Part shown: positions 42,476 to 52,694 of the stretch, in pieces
Layout: the number at the start of each line of letters is the position of its first letter
Numbering within the stretch: position 1 is the stretch's first letter
Assembly: GCA_963707875.1 (NCBI GenBank)
Contig: CAVPRU010000001.1
Coordinates: 1,178,001 to 1,242,000 of the forward strand
Source: SZUA-320 sp963707875
Lineage (GTDB): Bacteria; Gemmatimonadota; Gemmatimonadetes; Gemmatimonadales; GWC2-71-9
Reading direction: 5' to 3'
DNA: 64,000 nt
Translations under genes and position numbers: made by a program
Notes under the pieces: generated by a model
The model's database searches: none
What the model was told of the DNA's origin: nothing
Seen by the model: only the letters and a program-made list of their open reading frames with translations

Positions 42476-43389
42476 CGGGTCCTCCGCAACTGATGGCGTC
42501 GGGCGAGGTACTCGTGCAGCACGAAATCGAGTGGTCGGGAGACATCGCACAAGGAGTAGTCGGCTCCCGCCGCCCTCATCTCGCGGGTCAGGGCCTCCAG
42601 GTGGTCGTCTATCATCTGCCGGTACTGCTTGCGCTGGTCCTCGGGCACCACCGGCAGCCGTTCACCCTGTTCCAGGTCCTCGAAGGTGGCGGCTCCCTCG
42701 AACGGGAACGTCAGCTCGGCGGGATCCAGCAGGTGGAACGCCAGCACGTCGGCTCCGGTTGCCCGGAGCAGGCCCACCGCTTCGCCAACCCGCCTGGGAT
42801 CCTCATAGAAGTCGGAGATCAGCACCATGATCCCCCGCCGGCTGGCCCGCTCGGCGACCCGGCGGAGCGGCACCAGAAACTCGCCGGCCGTGCCCGGCTG
42901 GAGGTTGTCGATCGCATGAAGGATGGTCCGGAGGTGCCGGGTCGAGGGTGGCACCTGCTGGACGATGTCTTTGTCGAACAGCACCAGGCCGGACCGATCC
43001 CGCTGGCGATTCGAAAACCAGGCCAGACACGCCGCCAGGTACCGGCCGTAGTCCAGCTTGGTGATCGCCCCGGTGCCGTAGGCCATCGAGCGGGAGATGT
43101 CGAGCAGCACGGTGACGGTCGCCTGCGTCTCGGCCTCGTACTCCTTGACGTAGTAGCGGTCGGTCCGGGCAAAGACCCGCCAGTCGATTCGCCGGATCTC
43201 GTCGCCCGGCATATAGGGCCGATGCTCGGCAAATTCCATCGAGAGACCCAGCCGACCCGACTTGTGCAACCCGTGAAGGAACCCGTCCACCACCGTTCGG
43301 GCCAGCAACTCGAGGTTCCCGATCGTGGCCAGCACGGCCGGATCGAGGAACCCGGTGGTGCCCAGTTCGGTAGGACGGGTGGTGGTCAC
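42472..43389 (-). CDS. DUF58 domain protein (VWA-like)
   Basis: A 305-residue protein with the DUF58 block FAEHRPYMPGDEIRRIDWRVFARTDRYYVKEYEAE, which is the family hallmark, followed by a VWA-like fold with TVLLDISRSMAYG (MIDAS) and MVLISDFYED. It begins with GTG directly against the MoxR stop (43390). DUF58 proteins are usual partners of MoxR ATPases, probably as substrate or adaptor in chaperone-like assembly of periplasmic or membrane complexes. Confidence 0.9.
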   Translation of the reverse strand: MTTTRPTELGTTGFLDPAVLATIGNLELLARTVVDGFLHGLHKSGRLGLSMEFAEHRPYMPGDEIRRIDWRVFARTDRYYVKEYEAETQATVTVLLDISRSMAYGTGAITKLDYGRYLAACLAWFSNRQRDRSGLVLFDKDIVQQVPPSTRHLRTILHAIDNLQPGTAGEFLVPLRRVAERASRRGIMVLISDFYEDPRRVGEAVGLLRATGADVLAFHLLDPAELTFPFEGAATFEDLEQGERLPVVPEDQRKQYRQMIDDHLEALTREMRAAGADYSLCDVSRPLDFVLHEYLARRHQLRRTR

Positions 43390-44409
<1,020 letters not shown>

Positions 44410-44439
44410 TCCGGTTGTCCTTTCACGAACCACGGAAGG

Positions 44440-45216
44440 TCAGTGGGTCATCGCGTAAATGATGTAGTTGACGCCGAGCTTGTACGCCTCATTGGTCAGT
44501 TCGATCGGGGCGAACTCTTCATCCGACCATTCCCAGTACTCGGCGATGTCGTTGTTGTAGTTGATGATCGCGATCAGCCGCTTGGCTGGATCGTTGTCCT
44601 CGTAAATGCCGAAGAAATACGACGGCATCCCGTAGTAGGGATGGTTCATGCTGAGCGACTCGATCCGGAAGAAGGAGTCGAAGATCGGATGATGGACGTC
44701 GAGCTGCACCGGACGGACATCGGGCAGAATCCGGCGCATCTGGGCTTCAAAATTGAACCAGTGATCGCTGGCGAAGTCATCCACGATCAGGAACCCACCT
44801 TGGCTCAGGTAGCGCCGGAGCCCATCCACCTCCGCCTCGCTCGGCGCCCAGAACCCCGGCTCGGTCAGGTAGGCGATGGGGAAGTTGAACAGCTCGGGGT
44901 CGTCGGTCCGGAGCACGTTGCCGCCTCCGAGATAGGTCGCCGTGTGGCTCACCTCGGCCAGGATCTTGGCAAAGTGATACTCGGCCCGTGGGTAGTCATG
45001 GTTCCACATGGCGTCTCCGCCGCCACGACGGCCCCGAGAGGCCTGGGCATCGTATCGGATTCGGACGAAGGTGAACTTCCCGTCATACGGCGCATTGGGC
45101 AGCAGCTCCGGCTCCCGGCCCCCGCGACCACCATCCGGGAACTGGGCCACCAGTAGTCCAGCGGAAAGGACCGTCAGCGAGACGATCAGGGCATGGCGCC
45201 ACCGCGGTTGGTTCAC
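44440..45216 (-). CDS. DUF4159 exported protein
   Basis: A 258-residue protein with an N-terminal signal or anchor (ALIVSLTVLSAGLLVAQ). The domain (YDGKFTFVRIRYD, WNHDYPRAEYHFAKILAEVS, LSQGGFLIVDDF, DVHHPIFDSFFRIESL) matches DUF4159, a glutamine-amidotransferase-like fold common in MoxR operons of this type. The GTG at 45216 has AAGGA upstream; the frame extends upstream into the TPR gene. Function unknown. Confidence 0.85.
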   Translation of the reverse strand: MNQPRWRHALIVSLTVLSAGLLVAQFPDGGRGGREPELLPNAPYDGKFTFVRIRYDAQASRGRRGGGDAMWNHDYPRAEYHFAKILAEVSHTATYLGGGNVLRTDDPELFNFPIAYLTEPGFWAPSEAEVDGLRRYLSQGGFLIVDDFASDHWFNFEAQMRRILPDVRPVQLDVHHPIFDSFFRIESLSMNHPYYGMPSYFFGIYEDNDPAKRLIAIINYNNDIAEYWEWSDEEFAPIELTNEAYKLGVNYIIYAMTH

Positions 45217-45220
45217 AGCT

Positions 45221-47803
45221 TCATCCTTTCGGGGGGCCGCTGCGGATCCGAAGCAGAAGATCCTGGGCCGCCTCATAGGCCGGAGCCACGTCGAGCGACC
45301 GGAGTACCTCGCGCCGGGCCGCCGTCAAATCGCCTGCCTGGTACCACGCCAGAGCCAACTGATAGTATGCCTCCGCCCGGTCCGGCGGCGCGAGCGCGAC
45401 GACCGCGCGCCGCTCCCGGACCGCCTTGGGCCACTCACCGAGCACCACGTACAGACCTGCGAGTCGCTGGTGGAGAGTGATTTCCCTCGGATCGACATAG
45501 ATCGCCCGCTCCAGCGCCTTGGCCGCCCCGGTGGTGTCTCCCAGCGCCTCCAGTATCGACCCCAGTTCGTCGTTGGCCTGGTAATCGGTCTCGGTCAGGC
45601 TGGTCAGATGGTTCAGTTCCCGGGCCGCTTCCCGGAGCCGGCCCGCCTTCCGATGCAGCAGGGCCAAGTGCCAGGATGGACTGTCTCCCTCGGCATAGTC
45701 CGGAAACAGCGCCTTGGCCCGCTCGAATCCCTGACGGGCCTGCTCCTCGTCACCCTCCTGAAGCCGGTCCACCGCCCGCCGCAGTTCCCGCTGGAAAGCG
45801 CCACCGCCCTGCCCCTCCACCGCCTTGATGGCGTCCCGGTACCGCCCCCGGAACCAGCTGTCGAACTCCCGGTCCAGCGCCTCGGGCTTCAGATCGAGTG
45901 CCGTCTGGAACACCTCCGCGGTGGAGAGCCCCCTGCGGTACCCATCCAGCATGGCATTGATGGCCTCGGGGCCTCGCGTCGTCTCTATCATCTCACATAC
46001 CAGTGACGCCTGGAAATAGCTGAAGCCCACCTGTTCCGGGAATGTCGGGCGGACGAAGCCGTCGTTGAGCCGGCTGACCGGAAGCAGTGAATCCGCGGCG
46101 GCGGCCCGGAGGAATCCAACCGTGGCGCGGGCCCCCCAGCCGGGCCGGGCCCGGCGCTCTTCCAGCACCGAGAGCCCTTCCGAGAACCACCGGGGCACCC
46201 GGTGGTCGGTCACCCCGAGGGTGAAGGCGTGGGCCAGCTCGTGCCAGAACGTGGACCCCCAGTTGAAGGCGCCCCGCTCCCGAGCCTGGGGCGAGTCCAT
46301 CGCCAGCACGTTCCCGAAGCTCACCCCGAGCGCGCCGAGCCCGGCCAGCCCGACGGTCCGCACCGAAAAATCGGAGTGGTACCGGTAGACCTCCAGCTGG
46401 ATCGGGGTCGAGGGCCGGTAGTGGTACCGGGTGGCCATCGAGTCGTAGGCCTCTTCCAGCAGCTCCGACAGATAGAGCGACAGCAGGTCGGCCTCTTCGG
46501 CCGAGGCATACAGCAACAACCGGCCCTGGCGGATCTCCCGGTACTGGCCAAAGACGTCGAGCATGTCGAGGGTGTTCTTGATCCAGACGTTGAATGGATC
46601 GAGCGCAAACGCCCGCTCGAGATGCCGCCGTCCCTCTGCCATCCGACCGATGCGCAGTTCATTGAGCCCCAGCGCCCCGAACGCCGCGGGAGACAGGGAG
46701 TCGAGCGCCACGCCTCGTTCCCCCAGCTCCACCGCCCGCCGATAGAACCGGTTGCGGGCACTGAGCTCGGCCAGGTCGGCGTAGAACCGGGCGTAGCGCG
46801 GGTTGATGGTAAACACGAGACGGGCGGTGGCCGCATGGGCGGCGCTGTCACCCGCCATCATCTGGGAGGCCGCCAGCACGGTGAGCGCCTCCAGCGAGCC
46901 GGAATCCACTGTCAGCCCCCGGCCGGCCTCCTCGGCCGCAGCGGGATAGTCCTCGCGCTCCAGGTGACCCATCGCCACGGCGACCCGGGCCCCGACCAGG
47001 CGAGGATTCACCTCCAGCGCCTGGGTCAGCAGCGCCGGTCCCTCCCCCCGGCCCTCCTCCCGGGCCACCAGCGCCTTGCCGAGCAAGGCCTCAGGGTGAT
47101 GGGGGTTCCGCTGGAGAATCCCCTCGAATGACTCCAGCGCGTCGGGTCGATTGAACCGGGCAAGGAACATCCGACCCAGGGCGATCCGGGCCACATCGTT
47201 TTCGGGATCGGCGGCGATCGCCTCGTCGTAGACCCGAAGGGCATCCCGAAAGCGATTGGCATCGCGGGCGCCCAGCCCTTCGAAGGCCCGGGCGAGCGCC
47301 AGCAGATCGTCCGCTGAGGCCCCACGGCCCGGATCCAGCCGGATCACGCCGGCAAACAGCCGCTCGGCCTCCTCCTGGTCTCCTCGTTCCAGCAACAGCC
47401 AGCCGAGCGACGCCCCGCTCCGGAGGGCAGTCGGCCCGCCGATGGCGAGCCCGGCGCGGAACAGCCGGTCGGCTTCGTCGCGTCTCCCCTGCAGCCAGAC
47501 CAGCTCTGCCAACGGCACCAGCCAGCTCGAATCGGCCTGGACGAATTGACGGGCGGCCATTTCGGCTTCCCGGTAGGCACCGGTTTCACGAAGCGCCCGC
47601 ACCAGGCCCCAACGGACGGACTCCTCCGCCTCCGGCTGCGTCGCCAGGGCCCGGTAGATCACCAACGCCCGCTGATAGTCACCCGACAGCAGGGCGGTCC
47701 GCGCCGCGGCGGGACCATCGGACGCCGTGTCCTGGCAGGCCGCCGGCAGGGCAGCGCCAGCGATCGCGACGACGGTCGCAAACAGCACCCGAAACCCTCT
47801 CAT
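45221..47803 (-). CDS. TPR protein with embedded HELAH metallopeptidase (peptidase MA-like)
   Basis: An 860-residue exported protein. A signal peptide ending ALPAACQ, possibly a lipobox (PAAC), precedes about ten TPR-like repeats (residues ~30-410). A gluzincin domain then holds STFWHELAHAFTLG, the HExxH zinc site, and WFSEGLSVLEE with the third ligand Glu, as in peptidase MA families. More TPR repeats close the protein (~640-850). It may bind and trim protein clients of the operon complex in the periplasm. The gene begins inside the stop of the caspase-like gene with a 4-bp overlap. Confidence 0.82.
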   Translation of the reverse strand: MRGFRVLFATVVAIAGAALPAACQDTASDGPAAARTALLSGDYQRALVIYRALATQPEAEESVRWGLVRALRETGAYREAEMAARQFVQADSSWLVPLAELVWLQGRRDEADRLFRAGLAIGGPTALRSGASLGWLLLERGDQEEAERLFAGVIRLDPGRGASADDLLALARAFEGLGARDANRFRDALRVYDEAIAADPENDVARIALGRMFLARFNRPDALESFEGILQRNPHHPEALLGKALVAREEGRGEGPALLTQALEVNPRLVGARVAVAMGHLEREDYPAAAEEAGRGLTVDSGSLEALTVLAASQMMAGDSAAHAATARLVFTINPRYARFYADLAELSARNRFYRRAVELGERGVALDSLSPAAFGALGLNELRIGRMAEGRRHLERAFALDPFNVWIKNTLDMLDVFGQYREIRQGRLLLYASAEEADLLSLYLSELLEEAYDSMATRYHYRPSTPIQLEVYRYHSDFSVRTVGLAGLGALGVSFGNVLAMDSPQARERGAFNWGSTFWHELAHAFTLGVTDHRVPRWFSEGLSVLEERRARPGWGARATVGFLRAAAADSLLPVSRLNDGFVRPTFPEQVGFSYFQASLVCEMIETTRGPEAINAMLDGYRRGLSTAEVFQTALDLKPEALDREFDSWFRGRYRDAIKAVEGQGGGAFQRELRRAVDRLQEGDEEQARQGFERAKALFPDYAEGDSPSWHLALLHRKAGRLREAARELNHLTSLTETDYQANDELGSILEALGDTTGAAKALERAIYVDPREITLHQRLAGLYVVLGEWPKAVRERRAVVALAPPDRAEAYYQLALAWYQAGDLTAARREVLRSLDVAPAYEAAQDLLLRIRSGPPKG

Positions 47804-48720
47804 GGCGTCCTCCCCGCTCTGGCGCGCAACTGCTGGTTGACGCGGGCCAGCTCCAGGATCAGGGTTTCGAGCGCCGAGCCGTACTCGGCCGGGGACAACG
47901 AACTTCGGCGGGCCCGCAGGGCGTCGATCTGTCGCTCCAGGTCTGCCTTGCGTGCCAGCAGGGCCACCGATACCGAGTCGGTGGGCTGGGCCGCGGCGAC
48001 CGCGGCCGGGACCAGCACAAACCGGCCGGCCAGGGTTGAATCACTGAGCCGCGCGTGCTCGGTCTGCAGCCGATTGTCGGAACGGTAGACCCGCCCCACT
48101 TCAGCGGTGGTGTAGGCGAAGGCTTCGGCCAGGGAGAGTCGGCCATCCTTGTCCAGGTCGGCGGCCGCGCCGCTCATCGCCGCCACAAACGCCTTGCCAA
48201 ACACCGTCTCGTTGCGTTCCAGGCCGGTCTTGGTCGCGGTGATGATCAGCCGGCGGCCACCCTGAAGCTCCTCGATCATCCCGCCGCTGGCGCTGGACGC
48301 GAAGACCATGGCCACCAGCCGGTTGGCAAAGCCGGACAGCAATGCGCCGAGGTCCCGGGCGGTCAGGTCCGGACCCGGGAGATTGATCTTGGGCTCCTCA
48401 GTGTCTGATCCATGCCCGATGAAGATGATCAGCACCTGGTCATCCGAGCCCACTGTGGTGGCCAGCTGAGTCAGCGCTGCCCGCACCGCCTCACTGGTCG
48501 AGCGGCCGCTGATGAGCGACCGGCCCTGGGGCTGGTTCTCCGCCAGCCAGGTGATGTGGGATGTCGAAATCTCGTATTGGCCGGTCAGCGCCTGGTAGAG
48601 GGCGGCGCCCTCCTGGACGAAAGCGGCACTGAAGCGAGGCTCGCCACCGACACCGGTCACCAGCAGCACATGGGTAACGGGGACCGATTGCAGCGAGGCC
48701 AGCAGGAGGAGGCTCGTCAT
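47800..48720 (-). CDS. Caspase/legumain-fold protein lacking the catalytic cysteine
   Basis: A 306-residue exported protein (signal MTSLLLLASLQS). The fold markers are VLIIFIGHGSDTEEPKINLPG, with the catalytic His in GHG, then MVFASSASGG where active relatives have a Cys before the x-S-G. Here that position is Ser, so the protein is probably a pseudo-protease. LDKDGRLSLAEAF looks like a calcium-binding EF-hand-like loop often found in C13-like proteins. A coiled coil ends the protein. Its ATG overlaps the stop of the VWA gene (48717-48720). Confidence 0.8.
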   Translation of the reverse strand: MTSLLLLASLQSVPVTHVLLVTGVGGEPRFSAAFVQEGAALYQALTGQYEISTSHITWLAENQPQGRSLISGRSTSEAVRAALTQLATTVGSDDQVLIIFIGHGSDTEEPKINLPGPDLTARDLGALLSGFANRLVAMVFASSASGGMIEELQGGRRLIITATKTGLERNETVFGKAFVAAMSGAAADLDKDGRLSLAEAFAYTTAEVGRVYRSDNRLQTEHARLSDSTLAGRFVLVPAAVAAAQPTDSVSVALLARKADLERQIDALRARRSSLSPAEYGSALETLILELARVNQQLRARAGRTP

Positions 48721-50990
48721 GCCAACCCCCGCGACCGGCGCAGTCCCCACTCTGCGGTCAACAGCCCCGCCACCAGGAGGAACACGATTGGCATGTCCCA
48801 GAGGTCGAGCCGATCGGTCCGGGTGATTCCTCGTTCGGTGTAGACGATATCCTTGGGCAGCTCGGAAGCGGCTCCGGCCCGATAGAACTTCCCACCGGTC
48901 TCCTGGGAGATCCGCCGCAGCAGATCGGGCCGAGCCTCGGCCCCGAAAAACTCCCGGCCCACGTCGCCGGCCCGGGCAAAGGTCGGTTCTCCGACCAGAA
49001 CATCCTCCTCGATCGCGGCCCGTGCCACGAACTGGTACTGCCCGGGCTCAATCGTGGGCACGGCAGTCCGGTACTGGCCCTCGGTTCCCACCACCCAGTC
49101 CATGGCCACCTCACTGACCTGGCCCGAAGGACTGGTGACTTCGGCGGTCACCTGGGCCGCGCTGGCGCCGAGGAACGCCTCATCCCGTACCTCGGCCAGC
49201 AGAGTGATCGGCTCGCCCGGTGCCACCTGATCCGACTGGACGGTCAGGGACACCTGGTCCGGCGTGTCGTTGACCAGCCAGCGGAGCGTCTGCCGCCAGA
49301 AGGTCTCGAACCGGCGGTCATCCGGTGCGGCCTTCGGATTCATCTTCCAGCGCCAGACATCCTGTACCGTCAGGGCGGCCGACTTGCCACGGCCGAAGCG
49401 CTGCACCGCGAAGGCGACCTGGTCACCCCGATTGGCCGTGTCCCGCCCCATCACCAGCGCGGTTGCGCCCGGCTTGAGCCGGCCGAGCCGATTGACCGCC
49501 GTCAGCGGCGGCATCGAATCCCAGGCCGCGTCGGTTCCGCTGCCGAGCCGGGTCACCGGATGGGCCCGCCCCGCTGGAGTCACGGCAAGATCGAGCACCC
49601 GGAACCAGCCGGAATCCCCCGGGGCGTCGAGCCCGATGGGGATGACATCTTCAAGGGGGGTATCTCGATAGCCTCCTTCGGCGAACGCCCGGCGGCCTCC
49701 GAGCAGCAGCAGTCCGCCACCCCGCCGGCCCACAAAATCAGAAATCGACCGGAGTTGCTCCGCGGTAAACCCCGCCGCCTCGACGCTGCCCAGCACCACG
49801 GCCCGGTACTTGAACAGCTCCGCGCGACCCCGCGGAAATCCGCCGATCAGGTCCAGGCTGTCGCGCACCCCGAGCCGGAGGTACTTGCCCTCGGCGGTTC
49901 GCTGCAACCCGACCACCCGCAGGTTGGTGTCGCCGGCCACGGCTCGCCGGAGGAAGACGAATTCGAACCGGGGTTCTCCTTCGAAGTAGAGAACGTCCTC
50001 GGTCCGGTCGAGGACCGAGACGAAGATCCGGCGTTCGTTGTTCCTGGCGATCGTCTCGTCGGCCAGCGCGGGCACTCGAACCACCAACTCCCGGCCACCG
50101 GAAGCGGGCAGTGCCACCGGGACCCGCAGCGTGGTGGCTTGGCCATCGCCCGGCGGAGCGAAACGCAGAGCGGCCAGCCGCTGTCCCGACTCCTCCACCA
50201 CCAGCTCGAGGGAATCCCGGGCCGGACCGGATTGACGCACCAGGGCCTCGACGACCACCGAGGAGCCCCGGAGGGCGACCCGGGGGGCCTCCACCCGGAC
50301 CAGTTCCAGGTCGCGTCGGAGACGGTCCGCCCCGATCCCGACGGTATACACCGGAATCTCCGCAGCGGTGAGCGCGAGCAGCGCCCGAGTCACCGAACTG
50401 TCGGCGTTGTCCGCCCCGTCACTTACCAGCACCAGTCCGGCCAGCGGCAGCGCGGCCAGGTCCCGGCGAACGTCGTCCAGAGCGGTCGCCAGATCGGACC
50501 GGCCTCCCGAGTGGTCCAGCGCGTCCGGTGAAGTGGTTCGTTCGGCCACCCGTGAGAACCGATAGAACCGGAGCTGGAACCGTTCTGCCAGCGCGGCCGG
50601 AATCGGCGCCCCGGCTCCCCCGAACAGCTGGCGGAGCAGCTCAGCCCGGCGGATGGTGCCGTCGTCCGCGATCTGCATGCTCTGTGAATCGTCGAGCAGG
50701 ATCCCGACCACGTTGCGTTCCGGCACGGCTGTGCTGACGAGAAGGGCGGGTCGGAGCAAGGCGATGAGGACCAGGCCGAGTACTGCGACCCGCAGGGTCA
50801 GGAGGCCGACCCGGGTCCGGAGCGATGCCCGCCCAGCGGCGGTCCGGTACCGCCAGAGGATGGCGACCGCGGCGGCGGCCAGGACCAGCACTACCAGGGA
50901 AGCGATTCTGGGCGCCGAGAACACCAGGTGGCCCCGTTCGAACACCACGGGCCGGTACTTGAAGAGCAGTTCGAACACTGATGCCGGCAT
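48717..50990 (-). CDS. Membrane VWA/glutamine-amidotransferase-like protein, first gene of the operon
   Basis: A 757-residue protein. Two membrane helices at the N-terminus (IASLVVLVLAAAAVAILWRY, VGLLTLRVAVLGLVLIALLRP) precede a VWA domain with VGILLDDSQSMQ and GLVLVSDGADN, a beta-sandwich region, a GATase1-like region (DFVGRRGGGLLLLGGRRAFAEGGY) and a C-terminal membrane helix. This is a common form of large VWA protein in MoxR operons. The ATG at 50990 is preferred; a GTG two codons earlier is possible. A candidate promoter lies at 51059-51088. Confidence 0.82.
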   Translation of the reverse strand: MPASVFELLFKYRPVVFERGHLVFSAPRIASLVVLVLAAAAVAILWRYRTAAGRASLRTRVGLLTLRVAVLGLVLIALLRPALLVSTAVPERNVVGILLDDSQSMQIADDGTIRRAELLRQLFGGAGAPIPAALAERFQLRFYRFSRVAERTTSPDALDHSGGRSDLATALDDVRRDLAALPLAGLVLVSDGADNADSSVTRALLALTAAEIPVYTVGIGADRLRRDLELVRVEAPRVALRGSSVVVEALVRQSGPARDSLELVVEESGQRLAALRFAPPGDGQATTLRVPVALPASGGRELVVRVPALADETIARNNERRIFVSVLDRTEDVLYFEGEPRFEFVFLRRAVAGDTNLRVVGLQRTAEGKYLRLGVRDSLDLIGGFPRGRAELFKYRAVVLGSVEAAGFTAEQLRSISDFVGRRGGGLLLLGGRRAFAEGGYRDTPLEDVIPIGLDAPGDSGWFRVLDLAVTPAGRAHPVTRLGSGTDAAWDSMPPLTAVNRLGRLKPGATALVMGRDTANRGDQVAFAVQRFGRGKSAALTVQDVWRWKMNPKAAPDDRRFETFWRQTLRWLVNDTPDQVSLTVQSDQVAPGEPITLLAEVRDEAFLGASAAQVTAEVTSPSGQVSEVAMDWVVGTEGQYRTAVPTIEPGQYQFVARAAIEEDVLVGEPTFARAGDVGREFFGAEARPDLLRRISQETGGKFYRAGAASELPKDIVYTERGITRTDRLDLWDMPIVFLLVAGLLTAEWGLRRSRGLA

Positions 50991-51058
50991 GCCCACTCAG
51001 GTTCAGGTCCCGGAGACGACAGCGGCCCGCGAACCGGGCCACCGATGTTCACCTACTA

Positions 51059-51088
51059 TCTATAGCTCGACGCTGTCCTCCGGAGCAA
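51059..51088 (-). promoter_or_regulatory. Candidate promoter of the VWA/MoxR operon
   Basis: On the minus strand TTGCTC and TATAGA are separated by 18 bp, about 70 nt before the ATG at 50990. The match to consensus is moderate (3/6 and 4/6). Confidence 0.35.
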
Positions 51089-51155
51089 AGTTTCCCGGCG
51101 GACCGCCATCCGTCATCGCCACCGCCGCCGAATCACGGATGGATGCTGGGGAGGC

Positions 51156-51656
51156 TCATGGCCCCGTCGATCGTTCGACGTATGAGCGGACTTGCCAGTT
51201 GCGACCCACCTGATGGAGGATGAGCACGTAGGTGCCCTGCTCGGCGCCCCCCTCGGGACCCGGTCCATAGAAGTACCGCCCGAACAGATAGGCCAGATTT
51301 CCGCTGGCCGAAAAATCCACTCGGGTAAGAGCCACCGCGCCGACCCGGCTCAGTCGCACCTGCAGCGCGTCCCTTATCGCCTCCCGGCCGTAGTATGAGG
51401 CGCCCCCGGCCGGCGAGAAGTGGCCGCCTTCGGCGGTGAAGAGCTTGACCATGGCCTCCACGTCCTCAGCCGCCACGGCGGTCTTCCACCGATCGGTCGT
51501 CTCCTTGATGCCCTTGCCGACTTCCGCGAGATACTCGGCCCTGACCTGGGCCCCGGTCGGCAGATTGAATCGTTGCGGCTGAGCCGCCCCGGGAGTGGTC
51601 ACCCCCGCCACCAGGACAACGCCCAACCACCAGCCTGGTCGTGTCACTCTCTCCAT
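51156..51656 (-). CDS. Exported SnoaL-like (DUF4440) protein
   Basis: A 166-residue protein with signal peptide MERVTRPGWWLGVVLVAGVTTPGAAQ. The rest has the cone-shaped SnoaL/NTF2-like pattern: ETTDRWKTAVAAEDVEAMVKLFTAEGGHFSPAGG, YYGREAIRDALQVRL, YLFGRYFYGPG, GTYVLILHQVGRNWQVRSYVE. Such domains are binding or cyclase-like with no fixed reaction. The ATG overlaps the nitrilase stop by one base (TAATG), so it is translated from the same message. Confidence 0.75.
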   Translation of the reverse strand: MERVTRPGWWLGVVLVAGVTTPGAAQPQRFNLPTGAQVRAEYLAEVGKGIKETTDRWKTAVAAEDVEAMVKLFTAEGGHFSPAGGASYYGREAIRDALQVRLSRVGAVALTRVDFSASGNLAYLFGRYFYGPGPEGGAEQGTYVLILHQVGRNWQVRSYVERSTGP

Positions 51657-52600
51657 TATCCTGCCTCCGAGGGGCCCGGTCGGGCCCGGTGTACCGAAAC
51701 CGAGAAGACATCCGGCCGATGATAGTGCCCGCCGACATCGAGCGTCATGTGCTCCTCGACGCACCGACCCGGATCAATCGTCGCAACGACCACCGTGGGC
51801 CGGTCGAGCACCGGCTCGGTAAGGTACCTCCCGTCGGGGCCGATGACGGCACTGCCTCCCCGGAGCACCCACTCCCCGGTGTCGTCGTCCCGCGGAGTCA
51901 GGGCGGTGGGCAGGGCGCTCCGCCGCAACAGCCCGCCGGCGGCGAGCACAAAGCAGCGGCCCTCGAAGGCGTACTGCCGGCAGGCGAGCTGGTGCATCTC
52001 GTGCACCCAGGGCCAGGCCGCGACGTGAATGTCCTCTCCGGCTTCGTGGAGCACCTGGCGCGCAAGCGGCATCCAGTGTTCCCAGCAGACCAGACCGCCG
52101 ACCCGACCCGCTGGTGTCGCCACCGATCGCAGGCCCTGGGCATCGCCAGGCCCCCAGATCATTCGTTCGGTGTAGGTGGGGACGAGCTTCCGGTGATGGT
52201 TGAGCAGGAGACCATCAGGCCCGAAGGTGAGCAGCGCGTTGTACAGGGTGCCCCGGCCGGCTCCCGCCGCCACCCGCTCGGTCACCCCGACCACCAGGGT
52301 GACGCCGGCGTTGCGCGCCATGGCCCCAAGCCGGTCGACTGTCGGGCCGGGAATGGTGACCGACTGTTCCGCCATCTCCCGGAAGAGTCGCTTGACTGGC
52401 GGGTGGTCCCACAGTGCCGCATCCCGGCAATGATCCAGCCAGGCGGGATATCCCGGGATCCAGGTCTCGGGAAAAGCCACCAGGGTCGCCCCGGCCGCCC
52501 GGGCGGTCGTGATCCCCTGCGCGGTGGCCGACAGGGCGGATTCCACGTCGGGGGGCAGTTCCGCCTGGACAATGGCGACGATCACTGGTGTGGCGACCAC
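51656..52600 (-). CDS. Nitrilase-family carbon-nitrogen hydrolase
   Basis: A 314-residue enzyme with the catalytic triad Glu in FPETWIPGYP, Lys in HHRKLVPTYTE and Cys in GGLVCWEHWMPL. The CWEHWMPL signature marks the true nitrilase/cyanide hydratase branch, hydrolysing nitriles to carboxylic acids and ammonia, rather than an amidase. A GTG at 52600 has GAGGT five nt upstream; the open frame continues to 52660 but without family sequence. It follows the AhpD-family gene on the same strand. Confidence 0.9.
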   Translation of the reverse strand: MVATPVIVAIVQAELPPDVESALSATAQGITTARAAGATLVAFPETWIPGYPAWLDHCRDAALWDHPPVKRLFREMAEQSVTIPGPTVDRLGAMARNAGVTLVVGVTERVAAGAGRGTLYNALLTFGPDGLLLNHHRKLVPTYTERMIWGPGDAQGLRSVATPAGRVGGLVCWEHWMPLARQVLHEAGEDIHVAAWPWVHEMHQLACRQYAFEGRCFVLAAGGLLRRSALPTALTPRDDDTGEWVLRGGSAVIGPDGRYLTEPVLDRPTVVVATIDPGRCVEEHMTLDVGGHYHRPDVFSVSVHRARPGPSEAG

Positions 52601-52694
52601 AATGACCTCATGGGGTGACACCGCACATACGGGCGGCCCCGGTCGATTGTTGGATGGCATCGACCGGATCCATCACCACGCGCCAACATGAGTT

